Source: Trachipleistophora hominis (Eukaryota > Microsporidia > Pleistophoridae). Taken from it: 18,870 bases of DNA. The translations under genes and the position numbers were made by a program. Under the pieces are notes generated by a model. The model saw only the letters and a program-made list of their open reading frames with translations. It did no database searches and was not told the DNA's origin. Shown piece after piece: positions 1 to 8,836 of this stretch; position 1 is the first letter of the stretch, and each line of letters starts with the position of its first letter. Where the stretch lies: contig JH993937.1 of assembly GCA_000316135.1 (NCBI GenBank), positions 2,281 through 21,150 on the forward strand. The letters are read 5' to 3'.

Positions 1-10
1 CCCTCGAGCG

Positions 11-824
11 ATGACAACCCTGTGGACCGAAAAATATCGACCGAAATCAACGATTGAACAAGGTCATCCCCACCTTCTTCTCCACGGACCACCATCAACA
101 GGGAAAAACGACCTACGCACATCAAATTGCTCATCCACCTGTTATTGAACTGAATGCGAGCAATGATCGTGGCATACAGGCTATTCGATCGTTAAAAAAC
201 ATAAACAATCATACCATAATTCTTGATGAGTGTGATCAGCTGACGGTTGATGCCCAGCAGTGTCTGAGGCGTATAATAGAGACCAGCAACAACAAATTCA
301 TTTTTATTGCAAACTACCTTAGCAAGATAATCTTACCTTTGAAGAGCCGTCTCTATAAGATTAAATTTGAGAACAAAGGCTTGCTAGTACGACTGAAAGA
401 AATTGCACATCTGGAAGGGTTGGATGTTAATGTTGAACGAATTTACGATGGATGTGGTATGGATGTAAGAAAATCTTTGAATATCATGCAGGCCCTAGCA
501 GCTATTCTTAAGAACGACCAGAATGTTAAGAATGATGCTGATAATGATGCGTTAATCGACGATTTTATCGGTGTAATACCTTCAAAAACCATAGATGCTT
601 TTAAAAAATTGTCTATCATGGACGTGAAAATGTTTGTTACCGATTTTATGAATAATTCATTTTCGCTTGTGCAATTTATCAATCAGATTATTGACTTAGA
701 TCTTCCGGTTGAATTTTATGGTGTAATTGGAGAGGTTGAGGAGATGTGTGTTAGAGGTGGGGATACAGAGTTGCTTCTTCATTTTCTTTGTTCCTCTTAC
801 ATAGAGATAAGAAAAAATTCATAA
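11..824 (+). CDS. Replication factor C small subunit (clamp-loader AAA+ ATPase), apparent +1 frameshift
   Basis: RFC small subunits form the pentameric ATPase that loads PCNA at primer-template junctions in the nucleus. The ATG at 11 gives the RFC box LWTEKYRPK and LLLHGPPSTGK, the Walker A loop. At GGGAAAAA (101-108) the frame must advance one base; from 102 it continues GKTTYAHQ to the stop at 824, about 270 residues in all. Later boxes are all visible: ELNASNDRGI, Walker B IILDECD (residues about 67-73), sensor 1 around FIFIANYLSK, the PLKSR arginine-finger region, and sensor 2 GCGMDVRKSLNIMQ. About 20 residues usually found between the EKYRP box and the P-loop are missing, so the N-terminus is unusually compact. 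CCC lies 8 bases before the ATG. The subunit (RFC2, 4 or 5 type) cannot be assigned by eye. The one-base shift inside the P-loop may be a sequencing error, a mutation, or recoding. Family assignment is secure; intactness is not. Confidence 0.9.
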
Positions 825-1322
825 AAATTGTATTAAAATGTTACTGAAAATAGTTACATATGTCTCATGAATAATATATTAAAAAGACATTAATCATATT
901 TGTTATTCAAATGTTCAAACAAAACGTGCTTTTTGCGAATTCTGGTTTCTATTCATTCTTAATTGGGACCTGGTAAATTGATTCTTGTCACGGTAGGTTT
1001 CCACAATTAAAATGCCGCAGACAAGCTAATTTTATTCGGATTTATACGATGGTAACGAATCGATCGATAGGTTAGTTTTGCAGTAGGAATACAAACAGAA
1101 AGTAATTCTTGTGAAGAGACTTAACTGTTAATTACATCGTATTACGAACTAAATAGTTTAATGTATTTCCATTCCAATGGCAATATTATTCTCCCTGCGT
1201 TAGATGGTTGTTCAACGATGCCATTTTCGTTATGTAATTTGCAGAAAAAGTTTTAAGAGATTCGTTAACGAAAAAAACACCTACATGATGGAATATATTG
1301 TATAATATTTCTTTAAAACGCT
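825..1322 (+). other. Intergenic; possible heavily stopped coding relic
   Basis: No intact gene is seen. From an ATG at 911, one plus frame reads protein-like for roughly 450 bases (it starts MFKQNVLFANSGF) but is crossed by about eight stops. It could be a very old pseudogene or chance, and no family is recognised. Confidence 0.2.
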
Positions 1323-1625
1323 ATGTTATTTACTTTATTGGTTGTTCTAAGAATGTGTAATGAAATATTTGATTTAGGACAATTTTTGCGTAGAAATACA
1401 GGGATGCAAACTATCTATATGGCCCCTCTCGTTATACGTGGAACGAGGGAGTTATACATCGGCAATAAAATAAAAATCAATTTTTAGTGGGTCCAAACTA
1501 TAATTGCTTTGAAACGCTACTTTTTGTATTTAAACCGTCTCAAAGAGCTTCATCCTGATCTATCGATTTATTTTTTTCCTGAAACGTCTAATCCATTTAC
1601 ATCCCTAGCAAACGTGTTTGTCTAG
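1323..1625 (+). pseudogene. Small secreted-protein gene with one in-frame TAG
   Basis: The ATG at 1323 begins MLFTLLVVLRMCNEI, a short hydrophobic segment like a signal peptide, followed by a hydrophilic stretch including MAPLVIRGTRELYIGNK. The frame stops at TAG 1485-1487 after 54 codons, then continues open in the same frame for 45 more codons (WVQTIIALKRYF, then HPDLSIYFFPETSNPF) to TAG at 1623. Composition is balanced on both sides of the stop, which suggests one protein of about 100 residues interrupted by one nonsense codon (CAG or TGG to TAG are possible origins). The 3' end overlaps the end of the opposite-strand ORF at 1605-2045 by 21 bases, so the two converge. No family is recognised. 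The first 54 codons alone could still be a real short secreted peptide. Confidence 0.5.
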
Positions 1626-2045
1626 ATTTACTTTTAACACTTCGCCTTTCTCCGCAATATTCTCCTTATTCTCGGTAGATATCTCTATCTCCTTCTTAAC
1701 CATATCTTCTGCACCACTATGCTGACTTTGTTCCCGCTTTTCTTCGTTATCTATATCATCCGTTATTTCCATCATTCCGTCTCTTTTTCTGTTCATACAA
1801 CTCTTCATTCCACATCCACCACCACTTTGGCTTTTACCAGCCCACATCTTCACAACGATGTTATTTCCTGTTATACTCTTCACGGTGTAATCAACCAGCC
1901 TAAATCGTCTAGTAAGCACCTTGCATATGCATTTTTCGTCATTTATTGACGTGCTTAACTCGTTTGGTGGTTCTGTCATAGAATAACAATTATGTTGGTT
2001 TAAATATTCTTTCTGTTTTATGTTTGAAGTGATCAGATAGCTCAT
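1605..2045 (-). CDS. Hypothetical protein with charged, acidic C-terminal tail
   Basis: This is an intact 146-codon frame with ATG at 2045 and GGG two bases before it. The N-terminal half is mixed and slightly basic, with KVLTRRFRLVDYTVKSI and a glycine/cysteine patch GGGCGMKSC around residues 74-83. The C-terminal third is rich in E and K (DDIDNEEKREQ, then STENKENIAEKGE) and probably disordered. The opposite strand is also open here, but its reading is F/L/H-rich, as expected for the antisense of a K/E-rich protein, so the minus strand is preferred. No signal peptide or membrane segment is seen. I do not recognise the family. It may be lineage-specific, and it could also be part of a longer decayed gene, because upstream minus-strand frames read protein-like with stops. 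Confidence 0.5.
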   Translation of the reverse strand: MSYLITSNIKQKEYLNQHNCYSMTEPPNELSTSINDEKCICKVLTRRFRLVDYTVKSITGNNIVVKMWAGKSQSGGGCGMKSCMNRKRDGMMEITDDIDNEEKREQSQHSGAEDMVKKEIEISTENKENIAEKGEVLKVNLDKHVC

Positions 2046-3188
2046 ACCCTGCCAGTCTGTTGATTAGATAGTGTTTCATTAAATGTTTCGGAAATGGTTC
2101 TACGTATAAATTACTAGAAGCGACATAAATTAGACAGAACGTTGATTCGGATAGTTCTAAGCATCAACACTTTATTCCACCAATGAAACTAAACCAAATC
2201 ATGAAAATGAACTTATGTTTTTACCTTTGTACTGTATATGAAACTATGAACATCGGCATTAATCTTCTTCGCTTATAACAGAAGAATGTATTCATATAAT
2301 GTTACATCGTATCTATTGTTTTATGGTTTATATTATGTTATCATTGATCTAAGATTAATTCACGTGACCACAGTCCTACGCATCACGTAGATTACTAACG
2401 GTTTCGTTCGAAATGAATAGTAACTCTAAAATGGTGATTGTTTAGGGAAACAATCAGACCAAATAACGTTTTGTACATAACATTGTTCATTATTATTTAT
2501 TTAAAACGTTTATGGTTTCATATGTCATACTGAGCGTCGTTTGTTGCAAATATTAACAGGTCCCAAGAGTTAAATCATTCATTGTCGTTTATTATAACAA
2601 GATGGCTGCAATAATAGAGTGAAATACATGATAAAAACGAAAATAAAAAGATAAAATAGAGGAAGAGATGTGCTGCCAGTATTTTTTAATAATCCTCTTT
2701 CAACTTAAAAAATACATTATAAAGAAAATGGATAGACTAATATTTGGTGTAATGAGAAAACGTAATTTATATTTTTAAAAAAACAATTATATTACAAACA
2801 AAATAGTATATATTTGAAAGCTATTTATAAATCAAAATGAATGTATTTACACTATCTATTATACATTCTATATTCGTTAATTGATTTCATAAAATGTATT
2901 GGTAGAATTTAAATACATGCAATGTCTATAAAAATTACTATTATTTTTTAAAAAATACACTTTTTTATCTTTTTACGATTCGTCTACGATACTATTTAGA
3001 ACAATGAATGCAAATCTAAAATCCTCCAGAGATAAAAACAGAGACCGACCAGGTTCACTGTAAATCAACTTAATAAATCCAACACTATGTCAAATTGATA
3101 GTTTTTTAAAAAAGTCTCTTTCAGTTTAAAAACAAAATAAAAAAAGAAACCAAACACTTTATAAAATTTATCAGAATATTTTCACAAC
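2046..3188. other. AT-rich intergenic region
   Basis: No gene is assigned. The only notable item is a 31-codon plus-strand ORF at 2183-2278 (it starts MKLNQIMKMNLCFYL), whose ATG follows CCACCA, a context like those before 7108 and 13401. Its hydrophobic start would suit a short secreted peptide, but it is too small to support alone. From about 2600 to 3180 the DNA is extremely AT-rich with many T and A runs, and I see no coding signal. Confidence 0.4.
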
Positions 3189-3760
3189 CTAACTTAAAGA
3201 TGTAATTACTGTAGTAATTGTTGTAAACATCTTGTTTCCGAATTCCGCTAAAAACATCATAGACACACAAACAAATAATTTTACAGTATATGAGTATGTA
3301 AACGTAAAAATCATTGTTAAAAAGTCATGAAATAAATCGGTTAAAAATATTTCATCTCTTCCGGTTACCTTGACAGTCGTATTACCTTTTACAACGATGT
3401 TATAACAGCATTTATTATTAGAATAAGTAATTATTATACTGTCAAAGAAATATTTTTTAGTGTCAGTTAACGAATACGTTAGCTTAAACGAGTATCAGTG
3501 ATCCACAACGAATTCAATAATAAAACATTAAAATCGGTTTAATATTGACATCAATAAAAATATCAATAAAATAAGTAATACTATGGTTGTAAAGAAGTTT
3601 TAAACCTGGATTGTTGTATACAAATTGTATATGCAATGAATAAAAGCAGTTTTTTGTTGGTTCGGTTATTATATATGGTAACTTTATTATCACTCGTTTT
3701 ATCATCAATAATTTTAAACTTTTCGTTCGTTTGCAATATTATTCTTTCTGGCTATTTTGT
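3189..3760 (-). pseudogene. Decayed membrane-protein gene containing a 101-codon open stretch without a start
   Basis: Reading the minus strand from 3494 to the TAG at 3189-3191 gives 101 sense codons without a stop. That is long for such AT-rich DNA, yet no ATG stands near its beginning. The peptide includes KCCYNIVVKGNTTVKVTGRD, then LTDLFHDFLTMIF and a hydrophobic segment TVKLFVCVSMMFLAEF that may be a membrane span. Immediately upstream a TGA (3495-3497) interrupts the same frame after IIEFVVDH. Further upstream another minus frame reads KFKIIDDKTSDNKVTIYNNR and then hydrophobic KKLLLFIAYTICI. The pieces suggest one gene with at least one nonsense codon and one or more frame changes, lying just 3' of MLH1 on the same strand. 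A separate 64-codon ORF at 3514-3708 overlaps it in another frame and is less protein-like. The family is not recognised. Confidence 0.45.
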
Positions 3761-3900
3761 GAAAAAGCCTCATTTTTCCAAATAATCGCATATGAAGTGT
3801 AAATCTGCATTTGTATATGAAATAGTAAATAATTATAACACCTAAGAGAATAGTCATCAATGTGGCATGCCAATTTTTATATAATAACTAACAATTTTCA

Positions 3901-5812
3901 TTATATTCTTTTGAACGCTTTATAGAGCTCATTCAATCCGGTTACTACACTAAAACAGCTAAATACATCTTCATCTTCATTTATACCACGCTTGATAATA
4001 CTAAAAAACGTTTCATAATCTTTCACTCCACATACAAAGCAATCTGCAATAGAATATTTGTCGAAAGTATTTTCTTGTAAATGAGAAACATCCATGACCA
4101 CGTTACTTATCATAGGCACCGTTATGCCATCACTTACATTCATAATGCCATATTTCTTCAAACCGTCTGAGGCTGTGAAAGCGCTATTTTTGACCACAGT
4201 CGTTTTAAATCGCCCTTTCTGTGTAATTAATTGTTGTACAAAATAACATCTGAGTAGCTTTTTATAATCACATTGCATTAAAAAGGTGTTTAACTGCACA
4301 AATATCTTCTCATCGTTCAACTTCCCCACGTACTTCATGTCCTTCACGAATCGATTCGTTGCGTTTTTTTGATAATTTTTTCTCTCCTTGTCACTCAGAA
4401 TGCTTGATGCCGAAGCGTCTTGGGAATAATCTCTCATTATTCGTTCACTGCTTTGTTTATCTGCGCTTTTATCCTCGTTTATGACCACCGGGTCTAAATG
4501 CCTTGACCTACTACACGTTTCTTCAAATTCTTTTCTCTGTACATTTAGCATGCTCGTGTTTTCCTTGATTTCCTCAACAGCAGCTGCCTCTCTGTGCGTA
4601 TTCGTATTACTCTTAAACTCGTAATTCTCCAGGTTCTTAACTTTTAGATCATCATAAACTTTTAGTTCATTTTTAGCCATGGTCACCTTACATACACCTA
4701 CTGACCCGTGCACTAAGCCCTTTCCAACCATCTCACATACTCTCTCAAACAGATCATCCTCACCAACAAACAACACCCGCTGTTTCATCGCATCAACATT
4801 AACATCGCAGTTCTCAACTTTCATCTCAACGTAAATAAACGGAAAGCTTCTATTCGGAAGAAATGGTCGGTAAAGATTGTACAGTTTTGATTTCAGAGTT
4901 GGGCTCTTTACGAGGCGGTTGTTTATCGAGAGTATGAGAATGAGATCCTTTTGATGGTGAACAGGTGATGAGTATATCACTAAAATGTTATCTTTCGTAT
5001 TATACGACAGGTTATTTCCCGTATTGAAGTATCTATCAAGAATTTTCATCTTCAGGTTTATTCTTTCAGTGCTAAATTCGTTGTTAGATCTGGACAAATC
5101 GGTATTATTTGCACAATTTGTGCCCGATTCCTCGTTTAACAGCCCAACATCTTTCTGTAAGATTGATGAAGAGTTTTCCGCACATTCATTCGGAGTATCT
5201 TCTTGTGAAACACCAGGAAATATCAAATCTTTACCATTTACATTGAAATAAAACTTCTTTGTTTCATTTATCGCCTGATATCCCACAATAAGCCTAAATA
5301 CATCAACTACCTCGCTCTTTCTATTCTTGAAAAAGCGTTTTCCTCATCGCGTTATTGCCAAACAGATCCTTTACTGTTATCATGGTGCCATTCTTCATCG
5401 CCTCTTTCTTTTTAGAAATTAATACGCCATGCTCGTACACGAGTACATGTCCATATGCACAGTTCGTCGTCTTTGTGCGCACCACCACTGTGCTTACGTC
5501 TGATATAGAAGCCAGTGCTTCGCCTCTAAAACCATACGTGCACACATTATCAAGAATATCACGTTTTTTGTCACATTCATCGCTAAGTTTTGATGTGCAG
5601 TATCGCGCACACAGCAGTTCAAAATCATCCTCAGTGATTCCTGAACCGTTATCTTCCATTACAATATTTTCAGCATAACCCACACGTATTACACTCGCAC
5701 CCGCATCTATACTGTTCTCTAACAATTCCTTGATGACTGACAGCGGGCGCGTGATCACCTCACCAGCTGATATCCGGTTAATGATGGATGGCGGGAGTTT
5801 TCGTATTGTCAT
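3901..5812 (-). CDS. MLH1: MutL homologue MLH1 (mismatch repair), apparent +1 frameshift
   Basis: MLH1 pairs with a PMS1-type partner as MutL-alpha and couples MutS mismatch recognition to strand removal in the nucleus. The ATG at 5812 follows CCCC. The N-terminal piece (163 codons, to 5321) carries the GHKL ATPase motifs: KELLENSIDAG (28-38, with E29 and N33), EDNGSGI (53-59), TSKL (73-76) and GFRGEALASIS (94-104). After KTLF the frame must move +1 at CTTTTTC (5335-5329). It then continues KNRKSEVVDVFR into a 461-residue frame with the MutL transducer region (SINNRLVKSPTLK, then NVDAMKQRVLF), a polar linker, and the MLH1 C-terminal domain (KYVGKLNDEKIFVQLNTF). It ends GLNELYKAFKRI, matching the eukaryotic MLH1 terminus but with KRI where most have FERC. 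The total is about 636 residues, shorter than yeast MLH1. The PMS-type endonuclease motif DQHA is absent, as expected for MLH1. A frameshift here would remove everything after the ATPase domain. Confidence 0.92.
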
Positions 5813-5911
5813 GGGGTGATAGTTTTAGTTCTGTATTAGAAAGGTGTACTTCTGTGTTAAGAGTTAACAACTCGGTTATCCTAAAATAAATAGAAAACGT
5901 GTTTTCGTAGA
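5813..5911. promoter_or_regulatory. Divergent promoter spacer between MLH1 and a plus-strand ORF
   Basis: Only 99 bases separate the MLH1 ATG (5812, minus) from an ATG at 5912 (plus). CCCC abuts the MLH1 start (5813-5816), which fits the CCC-like initiation element described for microsporidia. If the plus-strand ORF is real, both promoters must lie in this spacer. No TATA box is convincing. Confidence 0.4.
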
Positions 5912-6096
5912 ATGTTAGCAGAAAGAAGAGATGAACAGATTATTCTGATGGTGAGTGGTAATAAAAGATGTTTTTATAGATACGTATTGCTTTGTATAAC
6001 GCACAGATAAGTTTCTTTTTATTAAATTCGCTATTTAATTTCTTATTGTTCTATACAAATTATCCTGTGTTTATCTGCTTTATAAAAGGTACGTAA
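5912..6096 (+). CDS. Possible small gene with a 29-base intron
   Basis: The ATG at 5912 starts a charged peptide, MLAERRDEQIILM. It is followed exactly by GTGAGT (5951), and TTTTTATAG ends at 5979. Removing these 29 bases joins the first exon to 39 codons ending at TAA 6094-6096, with a hydrophobic, probably membrane-spanning stretch (QISFFLLNSLFNFLLFY). Very short introns near the start of a gene are typical where microsporidia keep splicing. Without splicing, the frame still runs to about 35 codons (MVSGNKRCFYRYVLL) and stops, so an intron is not required. A second donor-like GTACGT (6089) and an acceptor TTTTTTATAG (ending 6208) would extend it to a further basic peptide. The product is not recognised. 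The position diverging from MLH1 supports a gene, but the structure is speculative. Confidence 0.25.
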
Positions 6097-6616
6097 TCGT
6101 TATATTTATAAATAAGTCAGACTTAATTATTTATATTACTATAAATTAACGTGTTTTAGCTTTAAATTCTTTTGTTTTTTAATTTTACAATTTTTGTATT
6201 TTTTATAGGAAAAAGAGCTTCAATTATCATTCCACGTACCTACACCACAAACACTCTCTTAGTACGCTATAGTTTTTGCAAGTGTTATTAATTAAATTTT
6301 TATAAAATGGTATTATAATACATGCAGATGCGTACATTAGGAAGAAAGCGAGCAACAGCTTTATATTCTCTATTGATTATTTAACACAATAGATAAATTT
6401 TTTATTTGGTAGATTTAATCGGATTGCTCTTTAAATTACTTTTTTATCAAACGCTGTTCACCACATTTCTCACACTATTCTCATGTACTTAGATAATTTC
6501 TTCTAAATCTTAAAATTATTTTATATAATTTTGAAAGCGTTGTATTATTAATGGAATTGTTCACGGAACGATTACATTATGGTATGAAGTAATCATCAAC
6601 CAGGGCCGGTAACCTG

Positions 6617-6716
6617 GCCGGTCCAATGGACCAGAAGAGTGTGTTTAACTAGATGATGTTACCTTCCATAATCAAAAGCCGGTGGCCATGGTCAATTCGA
6701 CTAAAAAGGTGTGTTT
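6617..6716 (+). repeat. Two diverged direct copies of a roughly 30-base unit
   Basis: Copy A (6617-6646) and copy B (6685-6716) both begin GCC, share a central CAAT and end in GTGTGTTT after an AG/AA-rich stretch. Copy A also contains a 5-base inverted repeat GGTCC-AAT-GGACC (6620-6632). The copies differ at many positions, so the relationship is suggestive rather than certain. Confidence 0.3.
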
Positions 6717-7101
6717 GGTTAAGTAGTGTGTATGAAGGAGACGATTAAAATGACTCTTCTTTTCCTAAAAGTATATTTAATTACCACAGCTGGTTTTTAG
6801 TTAAAAACGACTGGATGATGTATTTAGTGGTGGAAACTGTGCAGATTTTTCAAAAAGGTGTAAAGTACCAGAAAAACGAATCAGAAGAATGTCTATGTAT
6901 GATATGAAGATTAAATAAAAACACATTCAACGAAAGAAAATGATATAAAAACCATACACTTAAAACGGTGTAACGGAATCTTCATTCGTAAGTTTAAACA
7001 GCCAATCAATGCTATTAACGAGTGTATCATCCTTTATATTTTAAATGGTGTATTTCTGGATTTGCACGAAAAATCGGGTCTATAAAAAATTCTTTCTCTA
7101 G

Positions 7102-7107
7102 CCCACC
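7102..7107 (+). promoter_or_regulatory. CCCACC element at the eIF3c-like start
   Basis: CCCACC directly precedes the ATG at 7108. It resembles the CCC-like element found close to microsporidian start codons and supports choosing this ATG. Confidence 0.45.
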
Positions 7108-8324
7108 ATGTCACATTTCTTTAAGGAAGACAGCGCCGAAGAGAAAAAGGTGGTTGCAAAGAAACAACCAAAAAACAGAAGAATAAGGAAGAATTTGACA
7201 TAAGACACCTTCCACACAACGAAAAACAGAAGTTTAACTTCATTTCTACGTATTTAAAGCAGAATAAACACGTTGATGATGATTTAATCAACGAATTGCT
7301 TGAGATAGAAGGACTGCCGCGCACTCTAAAAAATAAATTAATGAAAATGAAGGCTGATGAGGTAGAAGAGGAAAAACAGAACTTGGTGGTTGAGAAACAG
7401 GTTGATAACACGATAGACTTTGACAAAACGATTGGTGATTTGATGGAGAAAGACTTGGCCGAGGGAATAGAGGGTCTTAGGGTGATTGAGGTATCGCTGG
7501 GCATACAGGACTTAAAATTCGCTGATGAAACCGAGCAGAATAACGAGCTTTTAATGAAGAAAGAAAAGATATTGAAGGCTAAATTGGGACTGTATAACAA
7601 AAACATTGCGAATGCATCGTACAACGCGTACAAGTCAACTCTGCAGGACTACATAAGGGTGAACGAGCTGCTATCAAAAGATGGTAATGTCATTTTTTAC
7701 GTGAAGATGCTTTTAAAGGTGAAACACGACACGATTGATTTGATAAGGTTCTTGAGCACGATAAAAGAGGCACGCAAAATATACCAGGATCAGCTGTTTT
7801 TCTCCTCTGTGGATGCACATAACAAAAAAGAGATATTAAGGGTCGATGGGCAGCAAGATAGCGATGCATTCTACGATTCACTTGATGAAGAGTTCAAATT
7901 AGCATATCTGCTACGTACGCAGTACGATAACGCGGTTACGTATTTTTACGACGACCAGAATGCGAATGTGCAATACAATGATAAAATATTGAAAGAGTTT
8001 GCGGTTGCTTCATTCCAAAAAGAGGATTTCAAACTGACAAACGATATTATAGGGCGGATCGCGAAAAGAGAGGAAGAGCTTGATGATATTATCGTTGTTC
8101 TCGAAATACTCGGAGTCAGAAAGCCGGAAATTCTTAAAGATAAGTTTGTAATGCTGGAGAAGAACGAGTTGATGTTAAAATCAACGAATAGGAGGATGGA
8201 GCTTATGAGAGCGTATTTCATGTGTATTAACTGGGACTTTGATGAGTGCACGAAAATTATAAAAGATGAGATGGGAATCGACTGCTACGAGATTGTTAAG
8301 GAGAGATATTGTAGCATTGATTAG
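7108..8324 (+). CDS. Probable eIF3 subunit C (NIP1-like), frame changes at a slippery sequence
   Basis: eIF3c helps assemble the 43S initiation complex on the small ribosomal subunit. The ATG at 7108 gives MSHFFKEDSAEEKK; an MS(R/H)FF start followed by an acidic, lysine-rich stretch is typical of eIF3c/NIP1. After 23 codons the frame must shift -1 at AAAAAAC (7170-7176). The -1 frame then runs from 7176 to the TAG at 8322-8324 for 382 residues, including KEEFDIRHLPHNEKQKFNF and a long helical region with YDSLDEEFKLAYLLRTQYD and later LDDIIVVLEILGVRKPEI. The total is near 405 residues, about half the yeast protein, so it would be strongly reduced and lacks an obvious full PCI domain. Without the shift only 31 residues are made. 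The assignment rests on the N-terminus and overall helical character and is moderate. Another large helical scaffold protein cannot be excluded, but the main frame is certainly coding. Confidence 0.55.
7170..7176 (+). other. In-frame -1 slippery heptamer A AAA AAC
   Basis: Counting codons from the ATG at 7108, codons 21-23 are CCA AAA AAC. The heptamer therefore lies in the exact X XXY YYZ phase used for -1 ribosomal frameshifting, and a -1 slip enters the long downstream frame with no stop. No strong hairpin is seen in the next 50 bases. A missing A in a homopolymer would give the same picture. Confidence 0.5.
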
Positions 8325-8661
8325 TGTGGAGATGGTATTTTGTATTTGCAGCGTGTTGATAGTAAAGGCTGTTTTATTTGTCGATTTTTTTACTGTGATT
8401 GGTGTCTTTTTCGTAATATGTAAACAAAACATCTGCCGTTTATTAACATCTCCTTTGTTTGCAACTCCACACTTCTTATAAAAAGGGAATGCCAACGTTT
8501 ATACGTTTGTAGATGTTATAATTATTTATGTTATAATTTAAGAAATACCAACTCCATGAATAGTAGAGTTAGATGGTGATTTCTATCACATTATCTTATT
8601 CTGTCCTATTTTCTGGAAAATATTTTCAAATATTTAAATACACATTGGCGAAAAAACAAAA
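8325..8661. other. Intergenic region after eIF3c-like gene
   Basis: No gene is assigned. A minus-strand ORF (8181-8495) and a plus-strand ORF (8266-8481) both overlap the end of the eIF3c-like frame and look like shadows. The 8340-8495 part of the minus ORF has a fairly balanced composition but no recognisable family. Confidence 0.4.
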
Positions 8662-8836
8662 ATGGAAGATATAAGGGATGATGCTACCAGATTTTTAAAT
8701 AAACCTGTTCCTATTCAGAAAAATACGCGTCTTATCTAACACCCATGAATATGCTTTCACTCATGTGTTAACACTCATAATTATTTCTGTTTCTGATTCA
8801 TTCTACATAATCCCACTCATTTTCGATCTATAGAAC
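8662..8836 (+). pseudogene. Possible broken Sec61-gamma/SSS1-like gene
   Basis: Sec61-gamma is the small tail-anchored subunit that clamps the ER protein channel. The ATG at 8662 gives 25 codons (MEDIRDDATRF, then PIQKNTRLI) to a TAA at 8737-8739. A +1 frame from 8735 then reads NTHEYAFTHVLTLIIIS and a second hydrophobic part, YIIPLIFDL, ending at TAG 8834-8836. Order and spacing fit the family: a short acidic start, an RF residue pair, about 20 residues to an E(F/Y), then a single C-terminal membrane helix ending near a proline. The family KP pair before E(F/Y) is not preserved in any single frame. The match is to general family shape only, and a chance resemblance or an unrelated tail-anchored protein is possible. 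Confidence 0.33.

Larger units (their letters stand above)
6209..7107. other. Intergenic region upstream of eIF3c-like gene
   Basis: No gene is supported. The segment around 6600-6720 is GC-richer than its surroundings and holds the diverged repeat listed separately. From 6840 to 7060 short motifs of the type AAGGTGT and GGTGTA recur. The last bases before the ATG at 7108 are CCCACC. Confidence 0.4.

Noticed and set aside
443..682. Minus-strand 79-codon ORF
   Set aside because: It is antisense to the conserved RFC frame and has no independent support.
1719..1949. Plus-strand 76-codon ORF, F/L/H-rich
   Set aside because: It reads as the antisense of the K/E-rich minus-strand ORF at 1605-2045. 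It shares frame with the relic at 1323-1625, but several stops separate them.
4985..5251. Plus-strand ORF inside MLH1
   Set aside because: It is the shadow of the conserved MLH1 transducer region.
5355..5678. Plus-strand ORF inside MLH1 ATPase domain
   Set aside because: It is antisense to the GHKL motifs, which are unmistakable on the minus strand.
7121..7633. Minus-strand 170-codon ORF, rich in S and F
   Set aside because: It is antisense to the lysine/glutamate-rich start of the eIF3c-like gene, which explains its composition.
8181..8495. Minus-strand 104-codon ORF
   Set aside because: Nearly half overlaps the eIF3c-like 3' end in antisense. The rest is balanced but too short to stand alone.
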